Shown here in pieces: positions 48,191 through 60,245 of a DNA stretch of 64,000 nt. Source of the stretch: Papio anubis (Eukaryota > Chordata > Mammalia > Primates > Cercopithecidae); the NCBI RefSeq assembly GCF_008728515.1, contig NC_044990.1:62972879-63036878 (forward strand), written 5' to 3'. The notes below the pieces were generated by a model. It saw only the letters and a list, made by a program, of their open reading frames with translations. It was not told the DNA's origin and did not search any database. A program made the position numbers and the translations under genes. Each line of letters starts with the position of its first letter. The first letter of the stretch is position 1.

Positions 48191-48473
48191 GAGATGGAGT
48201 CTTGCTGTTGTTGCCTAGGCTGGAGTGCAATGGTGCAACCTCAGCTCACTGCAACCTCTGCCTCCTGGGTTCAAGCGATTCTCCTGCCTCAGCCTCCCGA
48301 CTAGCTGTGATTATAAGCACCCACCACCATGTCTGGCAAATTTTTGTATTTTTAGTAGAGATGGAGTTTCGCCATGTTGGCCAGGCTGGTCTCGAACTCC
48401 CGACCTCAGGAGATCCACCCACCTCGGCCTACCAAAGTGCTGGGATTACAGGTGTGAGCCACCACACCCAGCC
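48191..48473 (-). mobile_element. Alu (AluS-like)
   Basis: An antisense Alu covers both monomers, from GAGATGGAGTCTTGCTGTTG to CACCACACCCAGCC. The open frames at 48202-48492 and 48225-48509 are the usual Alu-antisense frames. Confidence 0.95.
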
Positions 48474-48947
48474 AAAATATTTATTTTTATAATGTTAGGA
48501 GAGAGCTAACCCAGGAGAGCATTGAAGATACATGTGATCAAAACACAGAGCTGCCATCACAGGATCTTGCTAGAAATGCATGATTTCTTCAGATTTTTCA
48601 GTCAAAATACATATTTAAATTAAATCTACCAGGTGGTTCATATTCTTGTTAAACCATGAGTATGGCTGCAGAAAATTTTGTTGATCACGAAGGTGCTTAT
48701 CTAAAAGTCTCTTTCTCTGAGAATGTTTAAGATGTGGCATTGCCTACTACTTTAATAGCTGACATTATGAATTCAAAAGAAACTGAAGATTCTTTGATAA
48801 CTTGGTTCCTTTGATTTCTACTTAAATGCAGATTCTTCTGAATTAGTCAAAGCCGTAGTGTGGAAGGGAAGAGAAACTTGAGTCAAGGACACTGCTCAGT
48901 TCAAGTAACCTCTTAGATTCTTGTGGTGACCTTTCTTTCTTTCCCAT
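48474..48947. other. Unassigned sequence
   Basis: No named element or gene. Confidence 0.45.
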
Positions 48948-49631
48948 TGATAGGGCTTGGCTGTGTCCCCACCCAAATCTCCCCTTGAATTGTAACTCCC
49001 ACAATTCCCACATGTTGTGCGAGGAACCTGGTGGGAGGTGATTGAATTACGGGGCGGGCCTTTTCTGTGCTGTTCTCGTGACAGTGAATGAGTCTCATGA
49101 GATCTGATGGTTTTAAAAATAGGAGTTTTCCAGCCAGGCGTAGTGTCTCACGCCTGTAATCCCAGCACTTTGGGAGGCCAAGGCAGGCAGATCACTAGGT
49201 CAGGAGTTCAAGCCTGGCCAACATGGTGAAACCTCGTCTCTACTAAAAGTACAAAAATTACCTGGGCATGGTGTCGTGCACTTGTAATCCCATCTACTCG
49301 GAAGGCTGAGGCAGGAGAATGACTTGAACCCAGGAGACAGAGGCTGCAGTGAGCCAAGATTTTGCCACTGCATTCCAGCCTGGGTGAGAGAGCGAGACTC
49401 AGTCTCAAAAAAAAAAAAAAAAAAAAAAAAGTTTCCCTGTGTAAGCTCTCTCTTTGCCTCCTGCCATCCATGAAAGACATGACTTGCTCCTCCTTTTCTT
49501 CTGCATCATTGTGAGGCCTCCCTAGCCATGTGGAAGTGTAAGTTCTCTTTTTCTCCCCAGTCTTGGGTAGAAATTAAACCTCTTTTAATTCACAATCTTG
49601 GGTACGTCTTTATCAGCAGCTAGCTAATACA
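48948..49631 (+). mobile_element. Solitary THE1-type LTR (ERVL-MaLR), split by an Alu
   Basis: The LTR starts TGATAGGGCTTGGCTGTGTC and ends CAGCTAGCTAATACA. Internal blocks ACCCAAATCTCCCCTTGAAT, CACATGTTGTGCGAGGAACC, GTGCTGTTCTCGTGACAGTG, GAGATCTGATGGTTTTA and GTGAGGCCTCCCTAGCCATG follow the THE1 consensus. It is interrupted at 49132-49430 by a sense Alu. Without the Alu it is about 385 bases, close to the usual THE1 LTR length. The 5-base flanks CCCAT and CCTAT agree at four of five positions, compatible with an old target duplication. Confidence 0.9.
49132..49430 (+). mobile_element. Alu (AluS-like) inside the THE1 LTR
   Basis: A full sense Alu starts AGCCAGGCGTAGTGTCTCAC and ends in a ~25-base A tail. 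The flanks GTTTTCC and GTTTCCC suggest a short target duplication. It is younger than the LTR. The 90-codon minus frame 49208-49480 is Alu-derived. Confidence 0.95.
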
Positions 49632-52365
49632 CCTATCTACCCTAATTTTTGTTCCAAACATCCCAAACAGTTCCCAAGTGTGATTTCTCTAATGATAGAT
49701 CTTCTATCAGCAGCTGGCACAAGTAAAGTTATGACTTTCCCCATTTTATCATTATGATTATTATTTGAAGACATGATTCTTTCTTAAGATAACATCACAT
49801 ATCAGTAAGGAGACCTGGGAAATGTTCGAGAATTAGTCATATACCTGTATATCTAGAAATAAATCACAAAGATCTTACCAGCTGCACCTACCATACAAAA
49901 TAGCTTCATGTTATGCCTCAAATTGAAGTGATAGTTCAGATAAAGTTTGTTTTGATGGTCGAGTACAAAGATTATTCTAAAGAATTTTTTTTTTACCTTC
50001 ATTTGCTTGGCTCTGCTTCCAGACCTACTTTCCACTGGAACTATTTAGCTGAGTAGTGAGCAGAGGTTAAGTAGAGCTCTCTAGATGAATTCTGATTACT
50101 GTTCATTTAGAATGGCAGTGGTTTCAGGGTGTCATATCTACACTTTTATCTCTAGCTATCTTTTCAAAGTGATTGAAGAATGGCTAAATTAAAATAATAG
50201 CCAAGAAATTGGGCTAATTCATAGTTTTGGAAGTAACGATGACTAAAATACTTTTAATAAAATATTATATAACTTCTGATATTCTTATGTAATTGACTCT
50301 CGTGGTTTTTCTAAACAATTATACCTGCCATTTTAATTTTTTATTATGTAAAATATGTTCAGATGTACTGAAACTTCTCTGGCAAAACAGGGACATTAAA
50401 GGATAAGTTGGGCTGTAAAAATGTGCATTTTTAAAATGTTCATTTTTTACTGATATATTCTTCGGAAAGTTTACCAAAATGTAAAATATTTTTCTTTCCT
50501 ACAGCCAAAATGCTCATATTGAAACATGTTCTATTTTATCTCATACTAGTCTTCAAAGGGAGCTTTGCAATATGAGAAATTCAAAGAAACTTATGAGCAG
50601 GGCTTGATTATTATAGGTATCATTTCAGTTCATTACATCTAAGGGAACCCTGGATTATCTGAACTACCTATATTAGTGAATAGTTTAGTGGCAAGAGAAA
50701 TCAGAATGTAGTTATTTAAATCTATTTTTTTCTTTCAAGAAATAACTTTAATCTTGCAAAAATAATCTACAAAAGAACAAAGTTTCAGGTTTCAAATCAT
50801 ACTTAAAGGTCTACCTAATAATGACTTTTACCATTTATTGTATATTCTGTCATTTTTTTTTTGTCTATGCAGTTGCATATATGCATGTGTAGCATGGTTT
50901 GTACTTTAAAAAAAATTTAAAAATAGTATCACACTGTTTTCATTGTTTTTTATTTCATCCTTATGATATGATAAATTCACACACACACAAAGACATACAC
51001 ACACAACACACACACACACAACATGAGCCTGAACGGTTCAAGTGGAAATTTCAGAATAAGTTTAAAATTGACAAAGGCTGAATCCTTCTTTAGTGTTCAT
51101 TAAAATCATACATATTTAGGAAAAAATATAATCTTTGATTTAAAACAATAGGGATTAGGTGTTACATAATTAATATTTTAACATAAAGTTGAGCAAACAA
51201 ATTTTTAAAATATGATACTTATGCTGTCAAATAACATTTTATTAGTGGGCTATTTAAATTACCATAGTTTGCCTGCAGAATAATATATAAACATAGTCAT
51301 ATTTTTGCATTTCTTCTGATTTCTCTTTTCTTTCACTCTGTAACCCTATTCATAGTAATTTTATATTGCTGCCTACTCTATATACAAACTTGTATCCCCT
51401 GCCCTCTAGGACTTATGCCACAATTTAGAGAATTGAAATATATTACTTTTTTTTTTATTATGGCACCCGGCAGGGATTCTTTGGAATATTTTTATAGATT
51501 AATAAAAGCATTCTTCATCAAGCTACCATCTGCTAACTTGTCAATTTTATCTTACCTATGCACAATGAAGTACTACAGGGCTTGTAAAGTCTGCTCAATA
51601 ATAATTATGCTTTTAAAATTTATTTTTCTTATGTCCATGGAAGTCAGTAATAGTGTTCACTCTTAGGGACTTAAAGAAACACATGAAAAGTGAGCACAGG
51701 CATATCACACTACTATGTTTTTCCCTCCCTTTAGGTGCTCTATAACTGTTAAAATTTCTTCATAATCTTGGATATGGCTGTTTAATATCAGTCAGTTGAA
51801 TATGGCATCTTAAGTTCTATTACTCAAATTTGATTGTTCTTCTACTAAAATAAAAATCCAAATCAATATTTTTGTTTAACATGCTGAAAATTGTTATCAC
51901 CAAATATTTTGTACCATAATCAAATACTTAAATTTTTGTATGTGTGGATATCAGCAAGAAAGTTTAATATAGTTTAACAGTACTTGTGTAAGTCAGATTT
52001 GTTAATTAATTATCATGAGAAAATCATTAGCAACTTACAAAAATACATTTACTGAAAATACAGTTTTGAGTAGTTGTATTTTGGAACATTCTTTTTTGCT
52101 TTATATTTTGCCTTTTTCCATATATTGATCTAAGAAATATCTAGGTTAGTATTTTCTTTTAGCATGACTATATTTTCTTGGTAATTTTAAAAGAAACTAC
52201 TGTTAATTCTTTACATCAAGGGATAAGCACAAACATCCAATTTAGACAGAAAAAAGAAATTAGATTATATAGAACATAGATGTAAGTAATACTATTCTTC
52301 TAAATTAATACTATATTGGTACCAAAATGTAGCTTTTTCATGAAATACATAGATGTGTTGTTTAG
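49632..52365. other. Long stretch without recognised gene
   Basis: AT-rich sequence contains an interrupted (CA)n tract at 50977-51022. The 83-codon frame at 51415-51666 has no recognisable domain. Confidence 0.45.
50977..51022. repeat. (CA)n microsatellite, interrupted
   Basis: CACACACACA runs are broken by AAGACATA and ACAACA. Confidence 0.9.
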
Positions 52366-53105
52366 ATTTTTTTTTTTAACTTTTATTTTAGGTTCAGGGG
52401 TACAAGCAAATGTTTGTTACATAGGTTAACTCGTGTCGTGGGGGCTTGTTTTACAGATGATTTCATCACCCAGGTATTAAGCCCAGAATTCAGTAGTTAT
52501 CTTTTCTGCTCCTCTCCCTTCTCCCACCTTCCACCCTCAAGTAGACCCCAGCGTCTGTTGTTTTCTCCCTTGTGTTCATAAGTTCTCATCATTTAGCTCC
52601 CAGTTATAACTGAGAATATGCAGTATTTGCTTTTCTCTTCCTGCATTAGTTTGCTAATAAAAATGGCCTCCAGCTCCATCCTTTTTTTTTCACCAAAGAC
52701 ATGATCTTGTTTGCTTTTATGGCTGCATAGTATTTCATGGTGTATATATACCACATTTTCTTTATCCAATCTGTCATCAGTGGGCATTTAGGTTGATTCC
52801 ATGTCTTTGCTATTGTAAATAGTACTGCAAGGAGCATATGCATGCATATATTCAGGACAAATATTTATTTGGGTACATAACCAGTAATGGGAATGCTGGA
52901 TCAAATGATATTTCCACTCTCAGCTCTTTGAGGAATCGCCCTACTGCTTTCCACAATGGTTGAACTAATTTACACTCTCATCAACAGCATGTAACTGTTC
53001 CCTTTTCTCTGCAACATCACCATCATCTGTTACTTTTTCACTTTTTAATAATAGCTATTCTGACTCTATGAAATGTATATCTTTGTGGTTTTGATTTGCA
53101 TTTCT

Positions 53106-53272
53106 TTTGTTGAGACAGGGTTCGCTCTATCAGCCAGGCTGGAGTGCAGTGGCATGATCTTGGCTCACTGCAACCTCCGCCTCCCGGGTTCAAGCGATTC
53201 TCCTTCCTCAGCCTCTTGAATAACTGGGATTACAGGCGCACACCCCCATATCCAGTTTTTTTTGTTTGTTTT

Positions 53273-53303
<31 letters not shown>

Positions 53304-53411
53304 TTTCATCATGTTGGCCAGGCTGGTCTCAAGCTCCTGACCTCAGGTGATCCACCCGCCTCAGCCTCCCAAACTGCAGGTATTACGTGTGTGAGCCATT
53401 GCGCCTGGCTG
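53106..53411 (-). mobile_element. Alu inside L1, with (TTTA)n expansion
   Basis: An antisense Alu has its middle A-rich linker replaced by TTTGTTTGTTTTT and a pure (TTTA)n tract at 53273-53307. The left flank is the L1 target copy at 53094-53105. About 55 bases of unidentified sequence (53412-53466) separate it from the next Alu piece. Confidence 0.9.
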
Positions 53412-53466
53412 CCAAGTGTTTCTTAATGACAAATAATCCTTTTAGCCAAGGGTCCAAAACTTTTGT

Positions 53467-53629
53467 GATTACAGGTGTGAACCACCACTACCTGCCAATT
53501 TTTGTATTTTTAGTAAAGATGGGGTTTCACCATGTTGGTCAGGTTGATCTTGAACTCCTGACATCATGATCCACCTGCCTTGGCCTCCCGAAGTGCTGGG
53601 ATTATAGGCATGAGCCACCGCGCCCGGCC
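53467..53629 (-). mobile_element. Alu left-half fragment inside L1
   Basis: This antisense Alu piece runs from the mid-element GATTACAGGTGTGAACCACC to the intact 5' terminus CGCGCCCGGCC. The right monomer is missing. The second copy of the L1 target duplication follows immediately (53631-53642), so this piece or its parent defines the right edge of the Alu insertion. Confidence 0.9.
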
Positions 53630-55008
53630 AATTTGCACTTCTCTGAGGATCGGTAATATTGAGCTTTTTCAATATGTTTGTTGGTTGCATGTATGTCTTC
53701 CTTTGGAAAGTGTCTGTTCTTATCCTTTGCCCACTTTTTAATGCGGTTGCTTTTTTCTTGTAAAGTTCTTTAAGTTCTTTATAGATGCTGGATATTAGAC
53801 CTTTGTCAGATGCATAGTTTGCAAAAATTTTCTCCCATTCTGTAGGTTGTCTGTTTATTCTGTTGATAGTTTCTTTTGCTGTACAAAATCACTTAAGTTT
53901 ACTTAGATCCAAATTGTCGTTTTTGCTTTTGTCCCAATTGCTTTTGGTGTATTTGTTATGAAATCTCCCATTCCTATGTCCAGAATGGTATTGCTTAGGT
54001 TGTCTTCCAGGGATTTTATACTTTTGGATTTTATGTTTAAGGTTTTTATCTATTTTGGGTTTATTTTTGTATATGGTCTAAGGAAAAATTCCAGCTTCAG
54101 TCTTCTGCATGTGGGTAGCCAGATATCCCAGCACCATTTATTGAATAAGGGGTCTTTTCTTCATTGCTTGTTTTTCTCAGCTTTGTTGAAGCTCAGCTGA
54201 TCATAAGTGTGTGGCCTTATTTCTGGGTTCTTTAGTGTGTTCTGTTGGTCTATGTGCCTGTTTTTACCAGTACCATGTTGTTTTGGTTATTGTAGACCTG
54301 TAGTAGAGTTTGAAGTCATGTAATGTGATGCCTCCAGATTTGTTTGTTTTGCTTAGGATTGCTTTGGCTATTTGGGCACTTTTTGGTTTCATATGAATTT
54401 TAAGACAGCTTTTTCTAGTTCTATGAGGAATGTCATTGGTGGTGTGATAGGAATAATATTAAATCTGTAAATTTCTTTGGGTAGCATGGCCATTTTAATA
54501 ATATTGATTCTTCTTTGCTATTCATGAGCATGGGATATTTTTCCATTTGTTTGTGTCTTTTCTGATTTTTTTATAATCAGTGTTTTGTAGTTTTCCTTGT
54601 AGACAGCTTTCACTTCCCTGGTTAGCTATATTCCTAGGTATTTCATCCTTTTTGTGGCAATTGTGACTAGGATTGCCTTTCCGATTTGGATCCTGGCTTG
54701 GCTGTTGTTGATGTATAAAATGCTCATAATTGTTTTTCATTGATTTTGTATCTTGAAACTTTGCTGAAGTTGTTTATCAGCTTAAGGAGCTGTTGGGATG
54801 GGACCATGGGTTTTCTAGACATAGAATCATGTCATCTGCAAACAGAGATAGTGTGACTTCCTCTCTTCCTATGTGATGCTCTTTATTTATCTATCTTGCT
54901 TGATTTCTCTGGCTAGGATTTTCAATAGTACGTTTAATAGGAGGAGTCATGAGAGAGGATATCCTTGTCTTATGCCACTTTTAAAGAAGCATATCAACGT
55001 TATTAGAA

Positions 55009-56241
55009 ATGATTGGAGGCATCACGCTACCTGACTTCAAACTATACTACAAGGCTACAGTAACCAAAACGGCATGGTACTGGTACCAAAACAGAGATAT
55101 AGACCAATGGAACAGAACAGAGTCCTCAGAAATAATACCACACATCTACAGCCATCTGATCTTTGACAAACCTGAGAAAAACAAGAAATGGGGAAAGGAT
55201 TCCCTATTTAATAAATGGTGCTGGGAAAATTGGCTGGCCATAAGTAGAAAGCTGAAACTGGATCCTTTCCTTACTCCTTATACGAAAATTAATTCAAGAT
55301 GGATTAGAGACTTAAATGTTAGACCTAATACCATAAAAATCCTAGAGGAAAACCTAGGTAGTACCATTCAGGACATAGGCATGGGCAAAGACTTCATGTC
55401 TAAAACACCAAAAGCAACGGCAGCAAAAGCCAAAATTGACAAATGGGATCTCATTAAACTAAAGAGCTTCTGCACAGCAAAAGAAACTACCATCAGAGTG
55501 AACAGGCAACCTACAGAATGGGAGAAAATTTTTGCAATCTACTCATCTGACAAAGGGCTAATATCCAGAACCTACAAAGAACTCAAACAAATTTACAAGA
55601 AAAAAACAAACAACCCCATCAAAAAGTGGGCAAAGGATATGAATAGACATTTCTCAAAAGAAGACATTCATACAGCCAACAAACACATGAAAAAATGCTC
55701 ATCATCACTGGCCATCAGAGAAATGCAAATCAAAACCACAATGAGATACCATCTCACACCAGTTAGAATGGCGATCATTAAAAAGTCAGGAAACAACAGG
55801 TGCTGGAGAGGATGTGGAGAAATGGGAACACTTTTACACTGTTGGTGGGATTGTAAACTAGTTCAACCATTATGGAAAACAGTATGGCGATTCCTCAAGG
55901 ATCTAGAACTAGATGTACCATATGACCCAGCCATCCCATTACTGGGGATATACCCAAAGGATTATAAATTATGCTGCTATAAAGACACATGCACACGTAT
56001 GTTTATTGCAGCACTATTCACAATAGCAAAGACTTGGAATCAACCCAAATGTCCATCAGTGACAGATTGGATTAAGAAAATGTGGCACATATACACCATG
56101 GAATACTATGCAGCCATAAAAAAGGATGAGTTTGCGTCCTTTGTAGGGACATGGATGCAGCTGGAAACCATCATTCTTAGCAAACTATCACAAGAACAGA
56201 AAACCAAACACCGCATGTTCTCACTCATAGGTGGGAACTGA
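55009..56241 (+). pseudogene. Truncated but open L1 ORF2 C-terminal frame (410 codons)
   Basis: This is the longest open frame in the window. It encodes only the part of ORF2p after the reverse transcriptase, including the C-terminal cysteine-rich segment. C265, C269, H277 and C282 form the C-x3-C-x7-H-x4-C motif required for retrotransposition in full elements. The frame ends at the normal ORF2 stop (56239-56241). The ATG at 55009 lies in the target duplication and is accidental. The endonuclease and RT domains are absent, so it cannot mobilise anything by itself. No frameshift or stop in 410 codons fits a recent insertion. There is no promoter or 5' UTR here. Confidence 0.93.
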
Positions 56242-56477
56242 ACAACGAGATCACTTGGACTCAGGAAGGGGAACATCACACACCGGGGCCTATCATGGGG
56301 AGGGGGGAGGGGGGAGGGATTGCATTGGGAGTTATACCTGATGTAAATGACGAGTTGATGGGTGCAGCAGACTAACATGGCACAAGTATACATATGTAAC
56401 AAACCTGCATGTTATGCACATGTACCCTACAACTTAAAGTATAATAATAATAAATTAATTAAAAAAAAAAAAAGAAA
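55015..56477 (+). mobile_element. Young 5'-truncated L1 (Old World monkey L1-RS-like)
   Basis: A 5'-truncated L1 holds the last third of ORF2, a short 3' UTR with a G-rich run and an A tail. A perfect 10-base target duplication AGAAATGATT lies at 55005-55014 and 56478-56487. The insertion site TT/AGAA fits the L1 endonuclease. It lies inside the inverted part of an older L1 and is clearly younger: its ORF2 frame is uninterrupted, whereas the host L1 is full of stops. The 3' UTR text (CTATCATGGGGAGGGGGGAG, TGCATTGGGAGTTATACCTG) is what I recall of recent macaque L1 copies. Confidence 0.95.
56297..56318 (+). other. G-quadruplex-type G-rich run in L1 3' UTR
   Basis: Four G runs (4, 6, 6 and 3) are separated by single A bases. 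This polypurine element is a known feature of primate L1 3' UTRs and has quadruplex-forming potential. Related runs occur in the L1 3' ends near 22228-22250 and 43444-43466. Confidence 0.85.
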
Positions 56478-57215
56478 AGAAATGATTAAGGGAACGTTAT
56501 TATTGGCCCCAAAGAAATAAAAATAACCATCAAAAACTCCTATGAACACAAACTAGAAACCTAGAAAAGATCAACAAATTTCTGGAGACATACACCCTCC
56601 CAAGAAATTAATTCGCTGAACAGACAAATACTGAGCTTCAAAACTGAATCAGTAATAAATAGCCTACCAATGGGAAGGGGGGAAACACAGGATAAGAAGA
56701 GTTAGTGCCATTCCAACAGAAACTATTCCAAAACATTGAGAAGGAGGGAGTCCTCCCCAGCTCATTCTATGAGGCCAGCTTTATCCTGTTACCAAAACCT
56801 GGCAGAGACACAACTAAAAAAAGAAAACTTCAAGCCAATCTTCTTGATGAACATTGATGTAAAAATTCTCAACAGAATATTAATACTTGCAAAGAGAATC
56901 TAGCAAATCATGAAAAAGTGAATCCACTATGATCAAGCAGGCTTTATTCTCAGGATGCAAGGTTAGCTCAACATATGCAAATCAATAAATGTGATTCATT
57001 ACATAAACAGAACTAAGAACAAAAACCACATAATTATCTCAACAGATGCAGAAAAGGCTTTCAATAAAATTCCACACCACTTCATGTTAAAAACTTTTAA
57101 TAAACTAGGTACTGAAGGAATATACCTCAAAATAATAAGAGTCATCTATGACAAACCTGCAGCCAACACTATACTGAACTGGCAAGAGCTGGCAGCATTC
57201 CCCTTGAAAATTGGC

Positions 57216-59242
57216 CCTATAATGTTTTTGAAAACTAAGTAGCTTTTAACACAGCTACACATAGTACTTTGGCCCCATCACTAAAAATTTACGTAGAGTA
57301 AAATCATGTTAAAATGTTGTAAATTGCATTATGCTTGTCTATTGTCTAAATTCCTTTGGTGGCATTCTAGCAAAATCGTTTTAGATCATAGTTACTGTTT
57401 TTAAATACATATTTTTCAGAAATAAAGTCATAATTAAAAGAGTTATTATATTTTACTAAAAACTATAAAATACCCATGTATTTAGAAGATGAAAAATAAA
57501 TAATGTTCAAAACTTGATCTGAAATCATTCTTGTTTGTCAAAAATACCTATCATTTAATCACTGAAGAATAAATAAATATAGTTTAAACTTTGAAATATT
57601 ACTGTATGTCTATGAGATTCTAAGAGGGGGCAAATTTTATGAAATAAGTTGGTGAGGTACTTGAAATAAAGCAATGCTATTATTATTTTATTAAATTGGT
57701 CTTAATTATCATCAAACATGATCTCTTGTTTTTTAATGTAAAGAAAATAATTACCATGGCATTGAAACCCTGCATCTTTTCGCTACAACAGATATCTGTC
57801 TTTTCAAACAATTCCTATTTATACAACTTCATACTTCCATGATTAACCCCTTCTTACTTCGCATTGGGATAGCTTTTTCATATATTTAAATGTTTTTCCA
57901 AATATATCACAGAAACATTCATCTGAGAAACTCTGTATGTGTATATGCATTACAAGAGATGGGTGTGTAATGTGTTCTTGCCACTACTTGTAGCAATATT
58001 ATCATCACGTTTATATTCATTGCTGATGTGCACCAGAGGGAGCAGGTTCCCCTGTTACTGATAATCAGTAAGGCACACCAAGGAGACCAGTTTTGAGATC
58101 TCAAAGAACAAATTTCAAAGAACCCTCAAAGAGGGTATCAAAATATGTGTTCTGTTAATGTGGAGGTCATTTCCTATAAAATTGAAGGAACTTGATGTAG
58201 AAGCGGATTTATAGCTAAATATGAACATGAGGATCAAGGAAGTTACTTTTCTTTTCCCATTTACTATTCCCTGTTGACAGACAGCATGGTATTATAGCTG
58301 TTATAACAGGTATTACGGAATTTTGAGTTTAGGATTAAAACTAAAATTGGCTTCAGTTCATGACTCTGTAATTATTAACTGTAGGATAATACTGCTCTGA
58401 TTTCATTTTCCTTATTACAAAAATAGCACAGTTTTGGTGTGCTGCAAATCAGCTGGTGTATGTGAAATTGCCTAATGAAGAATGCATTAGTTCGCTGCTT
58501 CTCCAACATTTTTCTAAATTAATACATTATAGAGGATAGTAAAGATGTATTGGAATTTGTATCACAAAATGTTTTACCAAGAGTTTAATATTTTTCTATA
58601 TACTGTATTTTGCACTGCAATATCTCTGATCAAGGTGATATTAAAGTTAATTTCTATTTCTCTCTTTAGAATAAGTTCCTTTCTGGATTCTTTGTGATAA
58701 ACATAAAACATATTATTTAATTTTCCTACTGTAAACTAGATGCTCTCCTTACTCTCATTTATCCAATGCTAAAACTAACACTAAACAAAAACAATTTCAA
58801 ATTTTGCACGGACAATAAGTGGTGGAGGCCCAATTTTAACAAACATGTTTTCCTGATTTCAGATATAAATATACAGCATATGAGACTGAAAAGAACATTC
58901 TTACAGTTTTTGTAAAAGCATAAAATATAATGAGAATGTTATGTCTACCTGCCAGAAATTATTACTTCTTTTTGACCCATAAAACTAGTCCTTCAGATTT
59001 TGCTTCCACTCAACAATTACAGTCACCCATTCTTGTATTGCTTCTATCTCAATAACGATGAGGTTAAAGTCTCTGAAATTTCTAAAGGAAAATTGTATCT
59101 ACTAGTATTGTCCTTCTGAGTCCTAGAATTTCATTTGTTCTGATATTTTGTCTTTACTTTTCTCCAGACATTTTTCGCCTCAATTATATGCCTTGTCAGC
59201 CTGCTGATGCTATTAATGTCTAGCTAATGATTCTTTAAAAAC
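57216..59242. other. Unassigned AT-rich sequence
   Basis: No gene or named repeat is recognised. Confidence 0.45.
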
Positions 59243-59252
59243 AAAATCTGAG

Positions 59253-59554
59253 GCCAGGCATGGTGGCTCATGCCTGTAATTCCAGCACTTTGGGAGGCCG
59301 AGATGGGTGGATCACCTGAGGTCAGGAGTTTGAGACGAGTCTGGTCAGCATGGCGAAACCCCTTCTCTACTAAAAATACAAAAATTAGCTGGGCTTGGTG
59401 GCGAGTAGCTGTACTTCCAGCTATTTGGGAGACTGAGACAGGAGAATCACTTGAACCTGGGAGGCAGAGGTTGCAGTGAGCCGAGATCACACCACTGCAC
59501 TCCAGCCTGAATAAGAGCGAAACTCCGTCTCAAAGAAAAAAAAAAGAAAAGAAA
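59253..59554 (+). mobile_element. Alu (AluS-like) with target-site duplication
   Basis: A full sense Alu starts GCCAGGCATGGTGGCTCATG and ends CTCCGTCTC plus an A-rich tail with G interruptions. The duplication AAAATCTGAG occurs at 59243-59252 and 59555-59564. Confidence 0.95.
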
Positions 59555-59803
59555 AAAATCTGAGTACATGTGGCTGTCCTACATGCATATGACACAAATC
59601 AAATTGGTCTGACGAACATAATATGAAATGTAAAATCTTACTGTTCAGCACATCCCATTTTGCTTTCCAGAAATTATTACTGCTATTCTTGTTGTTTATA
59701 GTAATGAGAAAAATTTCTGACTTAGGTAAAGTATCTATCTCTGTTAATTAAAGAGCCATAAAATGCATGAAGTAGTATTCTGACAATGCTTATCTATTTT
59801 GGT

Positions 59804-60245
59804 TAATTTTCTTTTTTAGTTTTCATAGGTTTTTGGGGAACAGGTGGTATTTGGCTATACGAGTAAGTTCTTCAGTGGTGATTTGTGAGATTTTGGTGCA
59901 CCCATCAGCTGAGCAGTATACACTGAATCTATTGTGTAGTCTTTTATGCCTCACCCTCTTTCCACCCTTTCTCTCAGAGTCCCCAAAGTCCATTGTATCA
60001 TTTTTATGCCTTTGCATCCTATAGCTTAACTCCCACGTATTAATGAGAACATAGGATGTTAGGTTTTCCATTGCTGAGTTACTTCACTTAGAATAATAGT
60101 CTCCAATCGCATCCAGGTTGCTGTGAATGCTATTAATTAATTTCTTTTTATGTCTGAGTACTATTCCATCTTATATAACTACCACAATTTCTTTATCCAC
60201 TCGTTGATTGATGGGCATTTGGGCTGGTTCCATATTTTTGCAATT
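59804..60245 (-). mobile_element. L1 3' end (L1PB/L1MA-like), 5'-truncated
   Basis: The antisense 3' UTR and end of ORF2: TTTTTGGGGAACAGGTGGTA, GTGCACCCATCAGCTGAGCA, TAACTCCCACGTATTAATGA, CATCCAGGTTGCTGTGAATG, ATTGATGGGCATTTGGGCTG. The small frames on both strands (59823-60071 and 59833-60024) are incidental. Confidence 0.88.

Larger units (their letters stand above)
52366..54983 (-). mobile_element. L1 (L1PA/PB-age), 3' part of a 5'-inverted insertion
   Basis: On the plus strand it begins with a poly-T tail (about 52370) and 3' UTR, then runs back through ORF2 to the RT region near 54983. An ORF2 F-A-D-D coding block lies near 54830-54842. Two Alu pieces interrupt it at 53106-53629; the duplicated L1 target ATTTGCATTTCT/ATTTGCACTTCT (53094-53105, 53631-53642) brackets them. 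At about 54983 the L1 orientation flips to plus (see 54984-57215). Open pieces (52593-52843, 54522-54740 minus) are ORF2 remnants. Confidence 0.9.
54984..57215 (+). mobile_element. Inverted 5' part of the older L1, split by a young L1
   Basis: 54984-55014 plus 56488-57215 form one plus-strand L1 ORF2 stretch running from the endonuclease-RT linker into the RT. It ends near TTGAAAATTGGC, the same L1 position at which the minus-strand part (ending at 54983) begins. The two parts therefore represent one insertion with a 5' inversion and almost no loss at the break. The frame at 56991-57242 is the RT remnant (STDAEKAFNKIPHHFMLK). No clear outer target duplication was found. Confidence 0.85.

Noticed and set aside
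51415..51666. 83-codon plus frame as a small gene
   Set aside because: No domain, no supporting context, AT-rich composition; expected by chance.
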